A stretch of DNA of 64,000 nt from Pseudomonas poae (GCA_004000515.1 CP034537.1:5532001-5596000); one strand, 5' to 3'. Shown: positions 1-10,385, counted from the stretch's first letter. The notes: generated by a model not told the origin, from the sequence alone. Program-made: numbers and translations.

Positions 1-899
1 CGGTGTGATCGGGCTGGGCTTGAACACCGGGTTCTTGATCCCGTACTTGGCCATGCCGCCCTTGATCAACTCGACTTTCATGTGCACCCAGCCGGCCATT
101 TCGATAGCGCCGCAAAGGTGATTTCGCCGTCGCCCTGGCTAAAATGCAGATCGCCCACCGACAAACCGGCACCGTTGACGTAGACCGGGAAGAAGATCTT
201 CGAGCCCCGGGACAAATCCTTGATGTCGCAGTTGCCGCCATGCTCACGTGGCGGCACGGTGCGCGCCCCCGTTGCTGCGGCATCGTCGCGGGCCTGGCCC
301 TGCATCTTGCCCATGTGCGCCGTAGCAGCCAGCGGCGCGTTGGCCAACGGCGGAACGCGGGTCGGGTTGGTGTCGATCAGTTCCTGTTCGCGACGGTTCC
401 AGTCGGCAAGCATCACCGGGTCGGGCAGGCAGCCGATCAGGCCGGGGTGGATCAGACCGGCGAAGTTCACGCCCGAATGTGCCGGGAACTGGTGAACATG
501 CCCTTGAAGTCCCAGATGGCTTTTTTGTGCGCTGGGGAAGTGATCGGTCAGGAAGCCGCCGCCGTTCTGGCGTGAGAAGAAACCGTTGAAGCCCCATTGG
601 GAATCGGCCTTGGCGCCGATGTCCAACAGGTCCACCACCAGCAAATCACCCGGCTCGGCGCCGTGCACACCCACTGGGCCCGAGAGGTAGTGCACGGTGG
701 ACAGGTCCACATCACGCACATCGCTGGCGTCGTCGTTGTTCTTGATCGCGCCGGCGGTCCAGTCGTAGGTCTCCAGGATGAAGTCATCACCCGGCTTGAC
801 CCAGCACGCCATCGGGATATCCGGGTGCCAGCGGTTGTGGATTTGCTCGTTTTCGGTGACAGGTTGGTTGAGGTCGACTTTGATCAGCGTTTCGGTCAT
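1..899 (-). CDS. fmdA: Formamidase (acetamidase/formamidase family), 3' end outside window, one frame break
   Basis: Cytoplasmic amidohydrolase that splits formamide and other short amides into ammonia and the acid. Translation starts at the ATG at 899 (MTETLIKVDLNQP) and runs leftwards out of the window, so the C-terminus is missing. Family stretches are visible: VGVHGAEPGDLLVVDLLDI near residue 76 and GGNCDIKDLSRGSKIFFPV near residue 225. The frame is lost near position 100, where one missing T after ACCTTT would restore the expected ITFCGAIEMAGWVHM. It lies downstream of urtABCDE on the same strand but has its own upstream region carrying a REPIN and an inverted repeat like that before urtA. 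The family assignment is firm; the true substrate range (formamide or other amides) is inferred. Confidence 0.9.
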
Positions 900-966
900 G
901 GACTGGCTCCTGGACGGTTGGCTTGGTGCGTTGGAACCAGTCTCGTGGAGCGTGCAAAAACGGGAA

Positions 967-984
967 ATACGTTGGATGACGTAT
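967..984. promoter_or_regulatory. Candidate operator upstream of fmdA (ATACGT-N6-ACGTAT)
   Basis: The sequence ATACGTTGGATGACGTAT is an inverted repeat with 6-bp outer arms, 68 bp before the fmdA start. It matches 14 of 18 positions of the inverted repeat before urtA at 6099-6116, at a similar distance from its start codon. I infer a shared regulator-binding site, most simply for the LuxR-type response regulator at 9678-10343. Confidence 0.5.
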
Positions 985-1011
985 AAAAATCCGGTTGAAC
1001 GCGATAAAAAA

Positions 1012-1097
1012 GTGGGAGCGGGCTTGCTCGCGAAAGCGGCGTGTCAGTCGATGCATTCATCAATTGACAGACTGCATTCGCGAGCAAGCCCGCTCCC
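1012..1097. repeat. REPIN (inverted pair of REP sequences), family A
   Basis: GTGGGAGCGGGCTTGCTCGC at the left end is repeated inverted as GCGAGCAAGCCCGCTCCC at the right end, around a short variable loop. This is the usual fluorescent-pseudomonad REPIN form. It lies between urtE and fmdA and could form a large hairpin in the transcript. Confidence 0.9.
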
Positions 1098-1113
1098 TGT
1101 TGGACGGCGCTGC

Positions 1114-1802
1114 TTAGACGGAGAGGTATCGGCTTATGGTCGCCTCATCCACCCGATCGCGGGTCTCTTCAATCACGAAGCGGCCCTTCTCGATCACCAG
1201 GAAACGGTCGGCAATTTCCAGGGTAAAGGACAGCACCTGCTCCGACACCACGATGGTCAAGTCCCGCAGGTTGCGGATCTCTTTGAGCGTGCGTGCAATG
1301 TCCTTGATGATCGACGGCTGGATGCCTTCAGTGGGCTCATCCAGCAGCAGCACCCAGGGTTGGTCGCCAATGCCCGGGCAATCGCCAGCTGCTGTTGCTG
1401 GCCGCCGGACAGGTTGCCGCCCTTGCGCGATTGCATGTCGTAGAGCACCGGGAACAACGCATACAAGTCTTCCGGCACCTTGCCGCGTGCCGAGGCCGGC
1501 AGGCCGGTCTGGATATTTTCCAGCACCGTCATGCTCGGGAATATCATGCGGCCCTGGGGCACATAGGCGATGCCACGCTCCACGCGTTCATGGGTTTCCA
1601 GTGCCGACACATCGTGGCCGTCCACACTGACGTGGCCTTTCCACTGCGGCAGGATGCCCATCAGGCTCTTGAACAAGGTGGTCTTGCCCATGCCATTGCG
1701 GCCCATCACCGCGACGATCTCACGCTTGGCCACGTTCAGGTCCAGGTCGTGGAGGATCTGGCTCTGCCCGTAGCCGCAGGACAACTGGTCGATCTTGAAC
1801 AT
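1114..1802 (-). CDS. urtE: Urea/short-amide ABC transporter ATP-binding protein UrtE, one frame break
   Basis: Second ATPase of a branched-chain-amino-acid-type (LivF-like) importer for urea or short amides; it acts on the cytoplasmic face with UrtD. It begins MFKIDQLSCGYGQSQI. Walker A is GRNGMGKTT near residue 34, the signature is LSGGQQQQLAIARAL, and Walker B is LLLDEPTEGIQPS. The frame breaks near 1355, just before Walker B, so the signature and Walker B lie in different frames; one missing base restores ALATNP-LLLDEP. The total of about 229 residues is normal for UrtE. It starts 11 bp after urtD ends and is the last transporter gene before fmdA. Confidence 0.9.
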
Positions 1803-1812
1803 GCCTGCTTCC

Positions 1813-2571
1813 TCAGTGGCCCAAATACACTTCGATGACTTTAGGGTTGCTTTGCACCGACTCCATGCTGCCCTCGGCCAGCACCTTGCCCTGGTGCAGC
1901 ACCGTGACTTTGTGGGCGATGCTTTTGACGAACTCCATGTCGTGCTCGATCACCAGCACCGAACGGCCCTGGCTGATGCGGTTGAGCAATTCGGCGGTTT
2001 GCGCGCGCTCGTTGACGCTCATGCCCGCCACCGGTTCATCGAGCATCAATAACTCCGGGTCTTGCATCAGCAACATGCCGATTTCCAGCCACTGCTTTTG
2101 CCCGTGGGACAACAGGTCCGCCTGCTGTTGCAGCAGGTCGCCGAGGAAGATTTCCCGTGCAACCTCCTCCACCCGCGCAATCACTTGGGCGTTGCGCTTG
2201 AAGAACAGCGCGCCCCACACTTTGCGACCGGCGGGATAAGACATCTCAAGGTTTTCGAACACGGTGAGGTTTTCGTAGATCGATGGGTTCTGGAACTTGC
2301 GCCCCACGCCCGCGCGCACGATGTTGTACTCGCGCATCTTGGTCAGTTCCTGGCCGTCGAACTGGATACTGCCGCTGGTGGCGCGGGTCTTGCCGCAGAT
2401 CAGGTCGAGCACGGTGGTCTTGCCGGCGCCGTTGGGGCCGATCACCACGCGCACTTCATTACGGTCGATATACAGGTTGAGGTTGTCGACCGCCTTGAAG
2501 CCGTCGAACGACACGGTGAGGCCTTCGATGGCCAGCACCGGTTTTTTCATTTCAAAGCCGACGGCGGTCAT
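1813..2571 (-). CDS. urtD: Urea/short-amide ABC transporter ATP-binding protein UrtD
   Basis: First ATPase (LivG-like) of the urea/amide importer. The frame is intact at 252 residues. Walker A is GPNGAGKTT near residue 47, the signature region is LSHGQKQWLEIGMLL, Walker B is LLMLDEPVAG, and the switch histidine is in VIEHDMEFV. The SHGQKQWLEI form of the signature is characteristic of UrtD rather than of leucine-transport LivG. The start overlaps the urtC stop by 4 bp (2568-2571), which suggests translational coupling. The substrate is inferred from the family and the adjacent formamidase. Confidence 0.94.
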   Translation of the reverse strand: MTAVGFEMKKPVLAIEGLTVSFDGFKAVDNLNLYIDRNEVRVVIGPNGAGKTTVLDLICGKTRATSGSIQFDGQELTKMREYNIVRAGVGRKFQNPSIYENLTVFENLEMSYPAGRKVWGALFFKRNAQVIARVEEVAREIFLGDLLQQQADLLSHGQKQWLEIGMLLMQDPELLMLDEPVAGMSVNERAQTAELLNRISQGRSVLVIEHDMEFVKSIAHKVTVLHQGKVLAEGSMESVQSNPKVIEVYLGH

Positions 2572-3723
2572 GGCTGGGTCTCCAGGATCTTGGTTTTGGC
2601 CTTGGCCTCGACTTTAACTGGGGCTTTCACCACCGGTTTGCGCCGTAACAGTTTTGCCAACGCCTGGCGCCCATGGCTCTCCCACAAACCGGCCAGGCCA
2701 TTGGGGAAATACATCACCACCGCAATAAACAACCCGCCCATCAGGTACAGCCAGAGCTCGGGGAAGGACTCGGAAAAATAGGTCTTGCCGTAGTTCACTA
2801 GCAATGCGCCATACACCGCGCCGAGCAGCGACATGCGCCCGCCCACCGCAGCGAAGATCACCATTTCGATAGAGGGCACGATGCCGACGAACGAGGGCGA
2901 CATAAAGCCCACCTGCAAGGCAAACATCGCCCCGCCAATCGCCGAGAATGCAGCAGCCACGCAAAACACGAAGATCTTGAAGCTGGCTACGTCATACCCG
3001 GAAAAACGCACGCGCTCTTCCTTGTCGCGCATCGCCATCAGCAGCCGACCCAGCTTGGACGCGAGAATAAAACGCCCGATAAAAATGCAACCAAACAGCA
3101 AGCCGGCGTTGATGAAGTACAGGATCATCTTCGCGCTATCGGTACGCAGGTCCCAGCCCAACAGGGTCTTGAGGTCGGTAATACCGTTGACGCCGCCAGT
3201 CAGGCCTTGCTGGCCGACGATCAGTACGGTGAGGATCAGTGCAATCGCCTGGGTGACGATGGAGAAATACACATCACCCACCCGCCGCTTGAACAACGCC
3301 ATGCCGATGATGAACGCCAGCAGTACCGGCACCGCGATCACGGCGAAAACGGTAAAGCTGAAACTGTGAAACGGCTGCCACAACCACGGCAGTTCGGTGA
3401 TCTGGTTCCAGTCCATGAAATCCGGAATGCCCGGTGTGGATTGGATCTTGGTGCTCTCCGGGTCCGAGGCTTCGAGCTTGAGGAACATTGCCATGCAGTA
3501 GCCGCCGACACCAAAGAACACCCCTGCCCCAGGCTGAGAATGCCCCGTAACCCCAGCACAACACCAGGCCCACCGCGACGAACGCATAGGTCAGGTACTT
3601 GCCCACCATGTTCAGGCGGAACGCGTCCAGCGTGAGGGGGAATACCACCAGGATCAACAGCGCCAACAACACGATGCCGATCAGGTTTTGCTGGCCGCCC
3701 AGCAGCTTGTCTAAAGCCTTCAT
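2568..3723 (-). CDS. urtC: Urea/short-amide ABC transporter permease UrtC, two frame breaks
   Basis: Second inner-membrane permease (LivM-like) of the importer. It starts MKALDKLLGGQQNLIGIV and contains multiple hydrophobic helices. The frame changes twice within 25 bp: near 3543 and near 3525, G runs are each one base short (minus strand). Restoring both gives LCWGYGGILSLGQGVFFG, the conserved loop of this family. After that the protein reads without interruption to ILETQP. The total is about 385 residues. It lies 10 bp downstream of urtB. Confidence 0.9.
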
Positions 3724-3733
3724 CCGGTCGCCT

Positions 3734-4651
3734 CTACTTGCGCACTTTGATGGAGAACAACCCTTGCGGGCGCAGCATCAGGATCAGAATCACCGAGGAC
3801 AAGGTCAGCACCTTGGCCATCGAGCCACTGAGGAAAAACTCCGACAGCGATTGGGTCTGGGCAATCACGAACGCCGAGGCGATGGTGCCGAACAGGCTTT
3901 GCGCGCCGCCGAACACCACCACCAGGAAGGTATCGACGATGTATTGCGAGCCCGCCGTCGGCCCAGTGGAGCCGATGGTGGTGAACGCAGCGCCCGCCAC
4001 ACCGGCCACGCCGCAACCGAGGGCGAAGGTCATGCGGTCGACCTTGCGCGTATTGATGCCCACGGCGCGGCTCATCAAGCGATTCTGCACGGTGGCGCGC
4101 ACCTGCAGGCCCCAGCGTGAGCGGTACAGCATGATAAAGATCGCACCGGTCAGCAGCAGGGTCAGCCCCATCATGAACAGGCCGTTGCGCGGGATTTCGA
4201 TGGCGTCGGTGAAATTCACCGAACCCATCAGCCACGCCGGCGGTTCGGCACTGACTTCGCGGGCGCCGAATACCGAGCGGAAGGTTTGCTGCATCACCAG
4301 GGACAAGCCCCAAGTGGCGAGCAAGGTGTCTAGCGGGCGCTTGTACAAGCGACTGATCATCGCCCATTCCACCAGCCAGCCAATGGCACCGGCCACCAGG
4401 AATGACAGGGCGATGGCGAAGAAGAAGTAATAAGGTTGGAAGCTTGGCGCAAAGTGCGCGGTGAGGCTGGAACACACGTAGGTGGTGTAGGCGCCGATGG
4501 TCAGGAACTCGCCGTGGGCCATGTTGATCACGCCCATCTGGCCAAAGATGATCGCCAGCCCTAATGCCATCAGCAACAGCACGCAGAACACGGACAAACC
4601 GTTGAACCCCTGCATTGCCGCGATGGCTCCAAATTCCGATAGCCATTCCAT
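3734..4651 (-). CDS. urtB: Urea/short-amide ABC transporter permease UrtB
   Basis: First inner-membrane permease (LivH-like) of the importer, intact at 305 residues. It has the family stretch ALGLAIIFGQMGVINMAHGE near residue 30 and about eight hydrophobic segments, ending in LMLRPQGLFSIKVRK. UrtB proteins often carry a long periplasmic N-terminal extension; this one does not, in keeping with the shorter amide-transporter form. A REPIN separates it from urtA, so its translation may be set separately from that of the binding protein. Confidence 0.93.
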   Translation of the reverse strand: MEWLSEFGAIAAMQGFNGLSVFCVLLLMALGLAIIFGQMGVINMAHGEFLTIGAYTTYVCSSLTAHFAPSFQPYYFFFAIALSFLVAGAIGWLVEWAMISRLYKRPLDTLLATWGLSLVMQQTFRSVFGAREVSAEPPAWLMGSVNFTDAIEIPRNGLFMMGLTLLLTGAIFIMLYRSRWGLQVRATVQNRLMSRAVGINTRKVDRMTFALGCGVAGVAGAAFTTIGSTGPTAGSQYIVDTFLVVVFGGAQSLFGTIASAFVIAQTQSLSEFFLSGSMAKVLTLSSVILILMLRPQGLFSIKVRK

Positions 4652-4702
4652 GATGATGGTCTCCTGAGCGGGAGGTTGAAATGCAATCTGCTTGTGCTTT
4701 AT

Positions 4703-4787
4703 GTGGGAGCTGGCTTGCCTGCGATGCAGACACCTCGGTCTTTCAGTGACACAGAGGTGATGCCATCGCAGGCAAGCCAGCTCCCAC
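4703..4787. repeat. REPIN, family B
   Basis: GTGGGAGCTGGCTTGCCTGC is followed by its inverted copy GCAGGCAAGCCAGCTCCCAC about 45 bp later. It lies in the urtA-urtB gap and may stabilise or attenuate the transcript after the abundant binding-protein message, as REP hairpins often do. Confidence 0.9.
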
Positions 4788-4812
4788 AGAAGCCCGGTTT
4801 ACATACAAAGGG

Positions 4813-6020
4813 TTACTGGTAGCCTTTAGGAAACGGATTCGGCTCGATCAGATCCGACTCATAGATCACCTTGAACTGCCCGTTAGGCTGCACTTCACCA
4901 ATGCGCGACTTGCTCCACAGGTGGTGATTCTCGTGGATCTTCACGTAGCCTTCCGGCGCGGTTTTCAGCTCGATGCCTGGGGAGGCAGCCACCACTTTAT
5001 CCACGTCGAAACTGCCCGCCTTCTCCACCGCCGCTTTCCACAACCATGGGCCGAGGTACGCCGCCTGGGTCACGTCGCCGATCACCGCATCTTTGCCGTA
5101 TTTGGCCTTGAAGGCTTCGACGAAGGCTTTGTTGTTCGGGTTGTCCAGGCTCTGGAAGTACTTCATCGAGGCATAGAAGCCAGCCATGTTCTCGCCGCCG
5201 ATGCCGAGCAGTTCGTCCTCGGTCACCGACAGGGTCAGCAGGGTCTGCTTGGACGAATTCACACCCGCCGCATTGAGCTGCTTGTAGAAAGCCACGTTGG
5301 AGCCGCCCACCACTGCTGCGAACACCACGTCAGGCTTTTTCAGCTTGACCTTGTTGATCAGCGAGCCGAACTGCGTGTTGCCCAGCGGGTAGTAGTCTTC
5401 GCCGACCACGGTGCCGTGCAGCACGTTTTCAATGTGCTTGCGCGCGATCTTCATCGAGGTGCGCGGCCAGATGTAGTCCGAGCCCACGAGGTAGAAGGTC
5501 TTGGCGCCTTTGGTCTTGGCGATCCAATCGAGGCTGGCGAGGATCTGCTGGGTCGCTTCCTGACCGGTGTAGATCACGTTTTCGACTGTTCCAGGCCTTC
5601 ATAGAAGGTCGGGTAGTGAAACAGGCCGTTCTCTTTTCGAAGATCGGCAGCACGGCTTTGCGCGAAGCCGAGGTCCAGCAGCCGAACACGGCGGCGACCT
5701 TGTCGTTGACCAGGAGCTTCTTGGCTTTTTTCGGCGAAGGTCGGCCAGTCGGAGGCGCCGTCTTCCTGGATCACCTTGATCTGCCGTCCCAGGATCCCGC
5801 CCGAGGCGTTGATCTGTTCGATGGCCAGGCGCTCGGCCTGGATCGAACCCGTCTCGGAAATCGCCATGGTCCCGGTGGCCGAGTGCAATTGGCCGACGGT
5901 GACTTCAGTGGGGGTCACGGCCAGGCCTTCGTTATCGGCCAGCACGCCCTGGCTGAACAGAGCGGCGGCCAGTAACGACAAGGCCAACAGCGGTTTGGAG
6001 CGGATCAATCTTTGTGCCAT
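4813..6020 (-). CDS. urtA: Urea/short-amide ABC transporter substrate-binding protein UrtA, three frame breaks
   Basis: Periplasmic binding protein (type 1 fold) that captures urea or a short amide for UrtBCDE. The start at 6020 gives [20 protein letters not shown] followed by signal-peptide cleavage near GVLA-DNEG. Family stretches are [34 protein letters not shown] and [17 protein letters not shown]. The frame is broken near 5727 (an A run one too long), near 5632 (a missing G) and near 5582 (an A run one too short). Correction gives about 402 residues. It is the first gene of the operon and is divergent from the sensor kinase. Confidence 0.92.
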
Positions 6021-6086
6021 GGGGCGACTCCTCTGCAATGAGGGGTCCAGCATGGCGGCCTGGGGCCAGCGCGGGTATACGCAGCC

Positions 6087-6120
6087 TGACGTAACGGCAT
6101 ACGTCATTTGACGTATGCCG
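6087..6120. promoter_or_regulatory. Candidate operator in the urtA / sensor-kinase divergent promoter region
   Basis: Three TGACGTA half-sites alternate in orientation: TGACGTA at 6087-6093, TACGTCA at 6100-6106 and TGACGTA at 6109-6115. The last two form a perfect 12-bp-arm inverted repeat with a 2-bp centre (6095-6120). The core ATACGTCATTTGACGTAT (6099-6116) matches the repeat before fmdA at 14 of 18 positions. The site is 67-100 bp before the urtA start and about 200 bp before the kinase start. It is probably bound by the linked response regulator; this is inference. Confidence 0.6.
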
Positions 6121-6172
6121 CTGCGCACCATTTTCGAGCAAGATCGCGCCCGTCCAAACACCGCCGGTCAAT

Positions 6173-6260
6173 GTGGGAGCTGGCTTGCCTGCGATAGCGG
6201 TGTGTCAGCAGACCTCTCCAGTGCCTGACCCACTGCTATCGCAGGCAAGCCAGCTCCACA
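6173..6260. repeat. REPIN, family B
   Basis: GTGGGAGCTGGCTTGCCTGC and its inverted copy flank a short loop. The right arm reads CCAGCTCCAC with one C fewer than other copies, the same kind of one-base loss seen in the broken genes. It lies in the 300-bp divergent region between urtA and the sensor kinase. Confidence 0.88.
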
Positions 6261-6321
6261 TTTTGAATCGGGGCATGGAACTTGCTCACCCAACCTCGCC
6301 CACCTCCCGGAGCCTCCCACC

Positions 6322-9300
6322 GTGCACCCTCCTTCAGGCACCCAGCGCATCGTCAAGATCCGCCGCGACTACAACACCTGGGTCGCCGACGAGACCATGG
6401 AAGACTACGCCCTGCGCTACACCCCCAAGTCCTTTCGCAAATGGTCGGAGCTGCGCATTGCCAACACGGCGCTCGGCGCGGTGTCGTTCCTGGCGTTGGA
6501 GGCCATCGGCGGCGTATTGGCATTGAGCTACGGCTTCACCAACACCTTTTGGGCCATCCTTGCCATCAGCCTGGTGATCTTTCTCACCGGCCTGCCCATC
6601 AGCTATTACGCGGCGCGCTACGGCGTGGACATGGATTTGCTCACCCGTGGCGCCGGTTTCGGCTATATCGGTTCGACCATTACCTCGCTGATCTACGCCA
6701 GCTTCACGTTCCTGTTCTTTGCCCTGGAAGCGGCGATCATGGCCCTGGCCCTGGAGTTGTATTTCCATATCCCGCTGGCCTTCGCCTATGTGATCTGCTC
6801 GCTGCTGGTGATTCCGCTGGTGGCCTACGGCGTGACCCTGATCAGCCGCCTGCAACTGTGGACGCAACCCCTCTGGCTGCTGCTATTGGTGTTGCCCTAC
6901 GGCTTTGTGTGGTGGAAAAACCCCGACGCGTTCAGCGACTGGACCAGCTTCGTCGGGCGCAGCGGCGATGGCGGCGGGTTCAACCTGCTGGCGTTCTGCG
7001 CCGCCTGCACCGTGGCGCTGTCGTTGGTGACGCAGATCGGCGAGCAGGTCGACTACCTGCGCTTCCTGCCGGAGAAAACCGCTGCCAACCGCAAACGCTG
7101 GTGGGCCGCCCTGCTCTGCGCCGGCCCCGGTTGGATCATCCCTGGCGCGTTGAAGATGTTCGCCGGTGCGTTCCTGGCATTTCTCGCCCTGCAACATGAA
7201 ATCCCCATGGAGCGCGCCGCCGAGCCGACGCAGATGTATCTGGTAGCGTTCCGCTACGTGTTTAGCTCGCCGGAATGGGCCCTCGGCGCCATGGTGCTGT
7301 TCGTGTTCATCTCGCAGATGAAGATCAACCTGACCAACGCCTACGCCGGCTCCCTGGCCTGGTCGAACTTTTTTGCCCGCGTGACCCACAGCCACCCCGG
7401 CCGCGTGGTGTGGCTGGTGTTCAACGTGGCCATTGCGCTGATGCTGATGGAGCTGGGCGTGTTCGATGTGATCGACCAGGTGCTGGGCCTGTACGCCAAT
7501 ATCGCGATTGCCTGGATCGGCACGCTGGTCGCCGACTTGGTGATCAACAAGCCATTGGGCCTGTCGCCCAAGCACATCGAATTCAAACGCGCGCACCTCT
7601 ACGACATCAACCCGGTGGGCGTCGGTTCGATGCTGATCGCCTCGTTGCTGTCGATCCTCGCCCACTTCGGCCTGTTCGGCACGCTGGCCCAGGCGGCGCC
7701 GCCCTTTGTCGCGCTGGGGACGGCCCTGATAATGGCGCCGTTGCTGGCCTGGCTGACCAAGGGCAAGTACTACATCGCCCGCACCAGCGATGCGCAGTTG
7801 ATTCACCCGGTGGCACCCGTTACCCACGCGGTGTGCGGGCTGTGCAGCAACCCGTTTGAAACAGCGGACATGGCGTTCTGCCCGGCCTACAGCACGCCGA
7901 TCTGCTCGTTGTGCTGCTCGCTGGATGCGCGCTGCGGTGACCGCTGCAAACCCCACGGACGGCTGGTGAGCCAGTTTGAGGGCGTCCTGCGCTGGTTGCT
8001 GCCCAATACGATGATGCCGCGCCTGCACACGCGGTTGGCGCACTACCTCGGGTTACTGCTGGCGCTGGTGCTGATGCTCGCCGGTGCCTTGGCGTTGATC
8101 TACGTGCAGGCGGCGCAGGGTTTACCCCACTCGGAGACCTTGTACCAGGCGTTCTTCAAGGCGTTCCTGACCTTATCCGTGTTGGCCGCCGTGCTCGCCT
8201 GGTGGGTGGTGCTGACCCGCGAAAGCCGTGGTGTGGCCCAGGAAGAATCCGACCGCCAAACCCTGCTGCTGATGCAGGAAATCGACGCCCACAGCCTGAC
8301 CGACCAGGCCCTGCAACAGGCTAAGGAAGCCTCGGAGGCCGCGAATGCCGCCAAAAGCCGCTACGTCACCGGGCTGTCCCACGAGCTGCGCACGCCGCTC
8401 AATAGCATCCTTGGGTTCACCCAGATTCTGCAGCGTGACAGCGCCATGCCCGAGCAGCATCAAGACGCCCTGGCGACGATATTGCGCAGCGGCTCGCACT
8501 TGGTGTCGCTGATCGATGGGCTGTTGGATGTGGCCAAGATCGAGGCGGGCAAGTTGCGCCTGGAACTCACCGAAATCCCCTTCCCGGAACTGCTCCATGA
8601 CCTGGAGCAGATGTTCACGCCCCAGGCCCAGGACAAGGGTTTGCGCTTTCGCCTGGACTGCGTGGGCAAGATCCCGGCGGTGGTGCGCGGCGATGAGAAG
8701 CGAGTGCGGCAGATCCTGATCAACCTGTTGGGCAACGCGGTGAACTTCACCGACAGCGGTGAGGTGCGCCTGCGGGTCAGCTACATGCGCGAGACCGCCA
8801 ACTTTGAAATCATCGACACCGGCATTGGTATCGACCCAGGGCAACTGGAGCGAATTTTCCAGCCGTTCGAACGCGGCGACCTGATGCGCCAGGACAACGG
8901 CGTAGGCCTGGGCCTGACCATCACGCGCATGCTCACCGCCTTGATGGGTGGCGAGTTGCGGGTGACCAGCGAACTGGACAAGGGCACCTGCTTCCAGGTG
9001 CGGCTGTTCCTGTCGCAGTACGCGCACCGCAAGCGGTGGTGCATGTGGAGCACGACATCATCGGCTACCAGGGCGAACGCCGGCGCATCCTGGTGGTGGA
9101 TGACCACGTGGACCATCGCAAGGTACTCGCCGGCATGCTTACGCCCCTGGGTTTCGAGGTGATCCAGGCGAGCAACGGCCAGGATGCGATTCGCCAGGTG
9201 GCGCTGCTGGCACCGGACCTGATCCTGATGGACCTGTCGATGCCGACGCTGGACGGTTATGAAACCAGCCGTCTGATCCGCCGTAATGCGCTGTCCACCG

Positions 9301-9703
9301 CGCCGATCATCGTGATCTCCGCCAACGCTTTTACCGACGACCGCGAGCGCAGCATTGCCGCCGCCTGCAACGACTACCTGGCCAAGCCGGTGCGCACCCC
9401 GGAACTGCTAGGGCGCGTACAGCAGCATCTCGGCTTGCAGTGGCTGCGGCGCACCCAAAGTCGCGTGCCCCGCCACCGCCGAGCGTATTGCCCAGCCCTG
9501 AAGACCTGACCGAACTCGCCGAACTCAGCGCCATCGGTTATGTGCGCGGCCTGCACGCCAAACTCGACAGCATCCTTGCGCAGCGCCCGGACACCGAACC
9601 GTTCATCAGCAAGGTGCGCGGGCTGCTCAAGGGCTTTCGCCTGGATGAACTCAACCGAACCCTCAAGGAGGCCGAACATGAATGCGCTCACCCCCAGCAT
9701 TGA
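6322..9703 (+). CDS. Hybrid sensor histidine kinase with N-terminal NCS1-type permease domain, two frame breaks
   Basis: Inner-membrane sensor, presumably sensing the amide or related nitrogen compound transported by the divergent Urt system. Residues about 1-490 resemble a purine/cytosine (NCS1) permease with about 12 helices. Next comes a cluster of eight cysteines at 505-542 (CGLC, C520, CSLCC, C538, C542), then two more helices near 575-640, a HisKA domain with H687 in LSHELRTPLNS, and an HATPase with N box, DTGIGI and GVGLGLT. After a frame break near 9035 comes a receiver domain with LILMDLSMPTLDG and a short C-terminal domain reached through a second break near 9460. The start is GTG 6322. 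The corrected protein is about 1125 residues. The exact ligand is unknown. Confidence 0.88.
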
Positions 9704-10343
9704 ACCCGGCGTGGTGCTGATCGTCGACGACACGCCAGACAACCTGGCCATGCTCTCGGATGCCCTCGATGACGCCGGCTACATGGTGCTGGTGGCCCTC
9801 GACGGCCTCAGCGCACTGAACCGCGTGCAACGCCGGCGCCCGGACCTGATTCTGCTGGACGCGATGATGCCCGGCCTGGACGGCTTCGAAACCTGCCGCC
9901 GGCTCAAGGCACAACCGGCCAGCGCGGATATTCCGGTGGTGTTCATGACCGGCCTGACGGACACCAAGCATGTGGTGCAAGGCTTCGAAGTGGGCGGCAG
10001 TGACTATGTGACCAAGCCGATCCAGACCGACGAAGTGCTGGCGCGGGTGGCGGCGCATTTGCGCACCTCGCGCATTTTGCTGTCGGCGCGGGAGGCCCGG
10101 CAGCCGAGTGTGTTGACGCTGGAGGATGAGCCGGCGCATCGGTTGTTGTCGGCGCGGTTTGCGCTGACGGAGCGCGAGGTCGAGGTGCTGCGGTGGGTGG
10201 CGTGCGGTAAGACCAATCGGGATATTGGCGATATTTTGGGGTTGAGTCCGCGGACCGTGAACAAACACCTTGAACATGTGTATGTGAAGCTCGGCGTGGA
10301 AACACGCACAGCGGCGACATCAGTTGCGTTAGCCGCACTCTGA
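9678..10343 (+). CDS. Two-component response regulator, receiver plus LuxR-type HTH
   Basis: Cytoplasmic DNA-binding response regulator, the likely partner of the hybrid kinase. The start ATG at 9678 is chosen because AAGGAGG lies 7 bp upstream; it overlaps the kinase end by 26 bp. The receiver domain occupies residues 10-130, with acidic pair DD17-18, phosphoacceptor D61 in LILLDAMMPG, and K in VTKPIQ. The LuxR/NarL HTH is near residues 155-220 (FALTEREVEVLRWVACGK, DIGDILGLSPRTVNKHLEH). The frame is intact at 221 residues. I infer that it controls urtA, fmdA and probably its own operon through the TGACGTA repeats. Confidence 0.92.
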   Translation: MNALTPSIEPGVVLIVDDTPDNLAMLSDALDDAGYMVLVALDGLSALNRVQRRRPDLILLDAMMPGLDGFETCRRLKAQPASADIPVVFMTGLTDTKHVVQGFEVGGSDYVTKPIQTDEVLARVAAHLRTSRILLSAREARQPSVLTLEDEPAHRLLSARFALTEREVEVLRWVACGKTNRDIGDILGLSPRTVNKHLEHVYVKLGVETRTAATSVALAAL

Positions 10344-10362
10344 ATGTGGGTGAAGTTCTTTT

Positions 10363-10385
10363 GTGGGAGCAAGCCCGCTCCCACA
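10363..10385. repeat. Short REP remnant / hairpin after the response regulator
   Basis: GTGGGAGC and GCTCCCAC form an 8-bp stem around a 6-base loop. It looks like a REP reduced to its outer stem. It sits 20 bp after the response-regulator stop and 28 bp before the IclR gene end, so it may act as a transcript end for both converging genes. Confidence 0.6.

Noticed and set aside
6322..9162. Reading the sensor kinase as a complete protein ending at 9162 with a separate receiver gene
   Set aside because: The frame leaves conserved text at about 9035 and the receiver continues at once in another frame with no start signal, so one broken gene is more likely.
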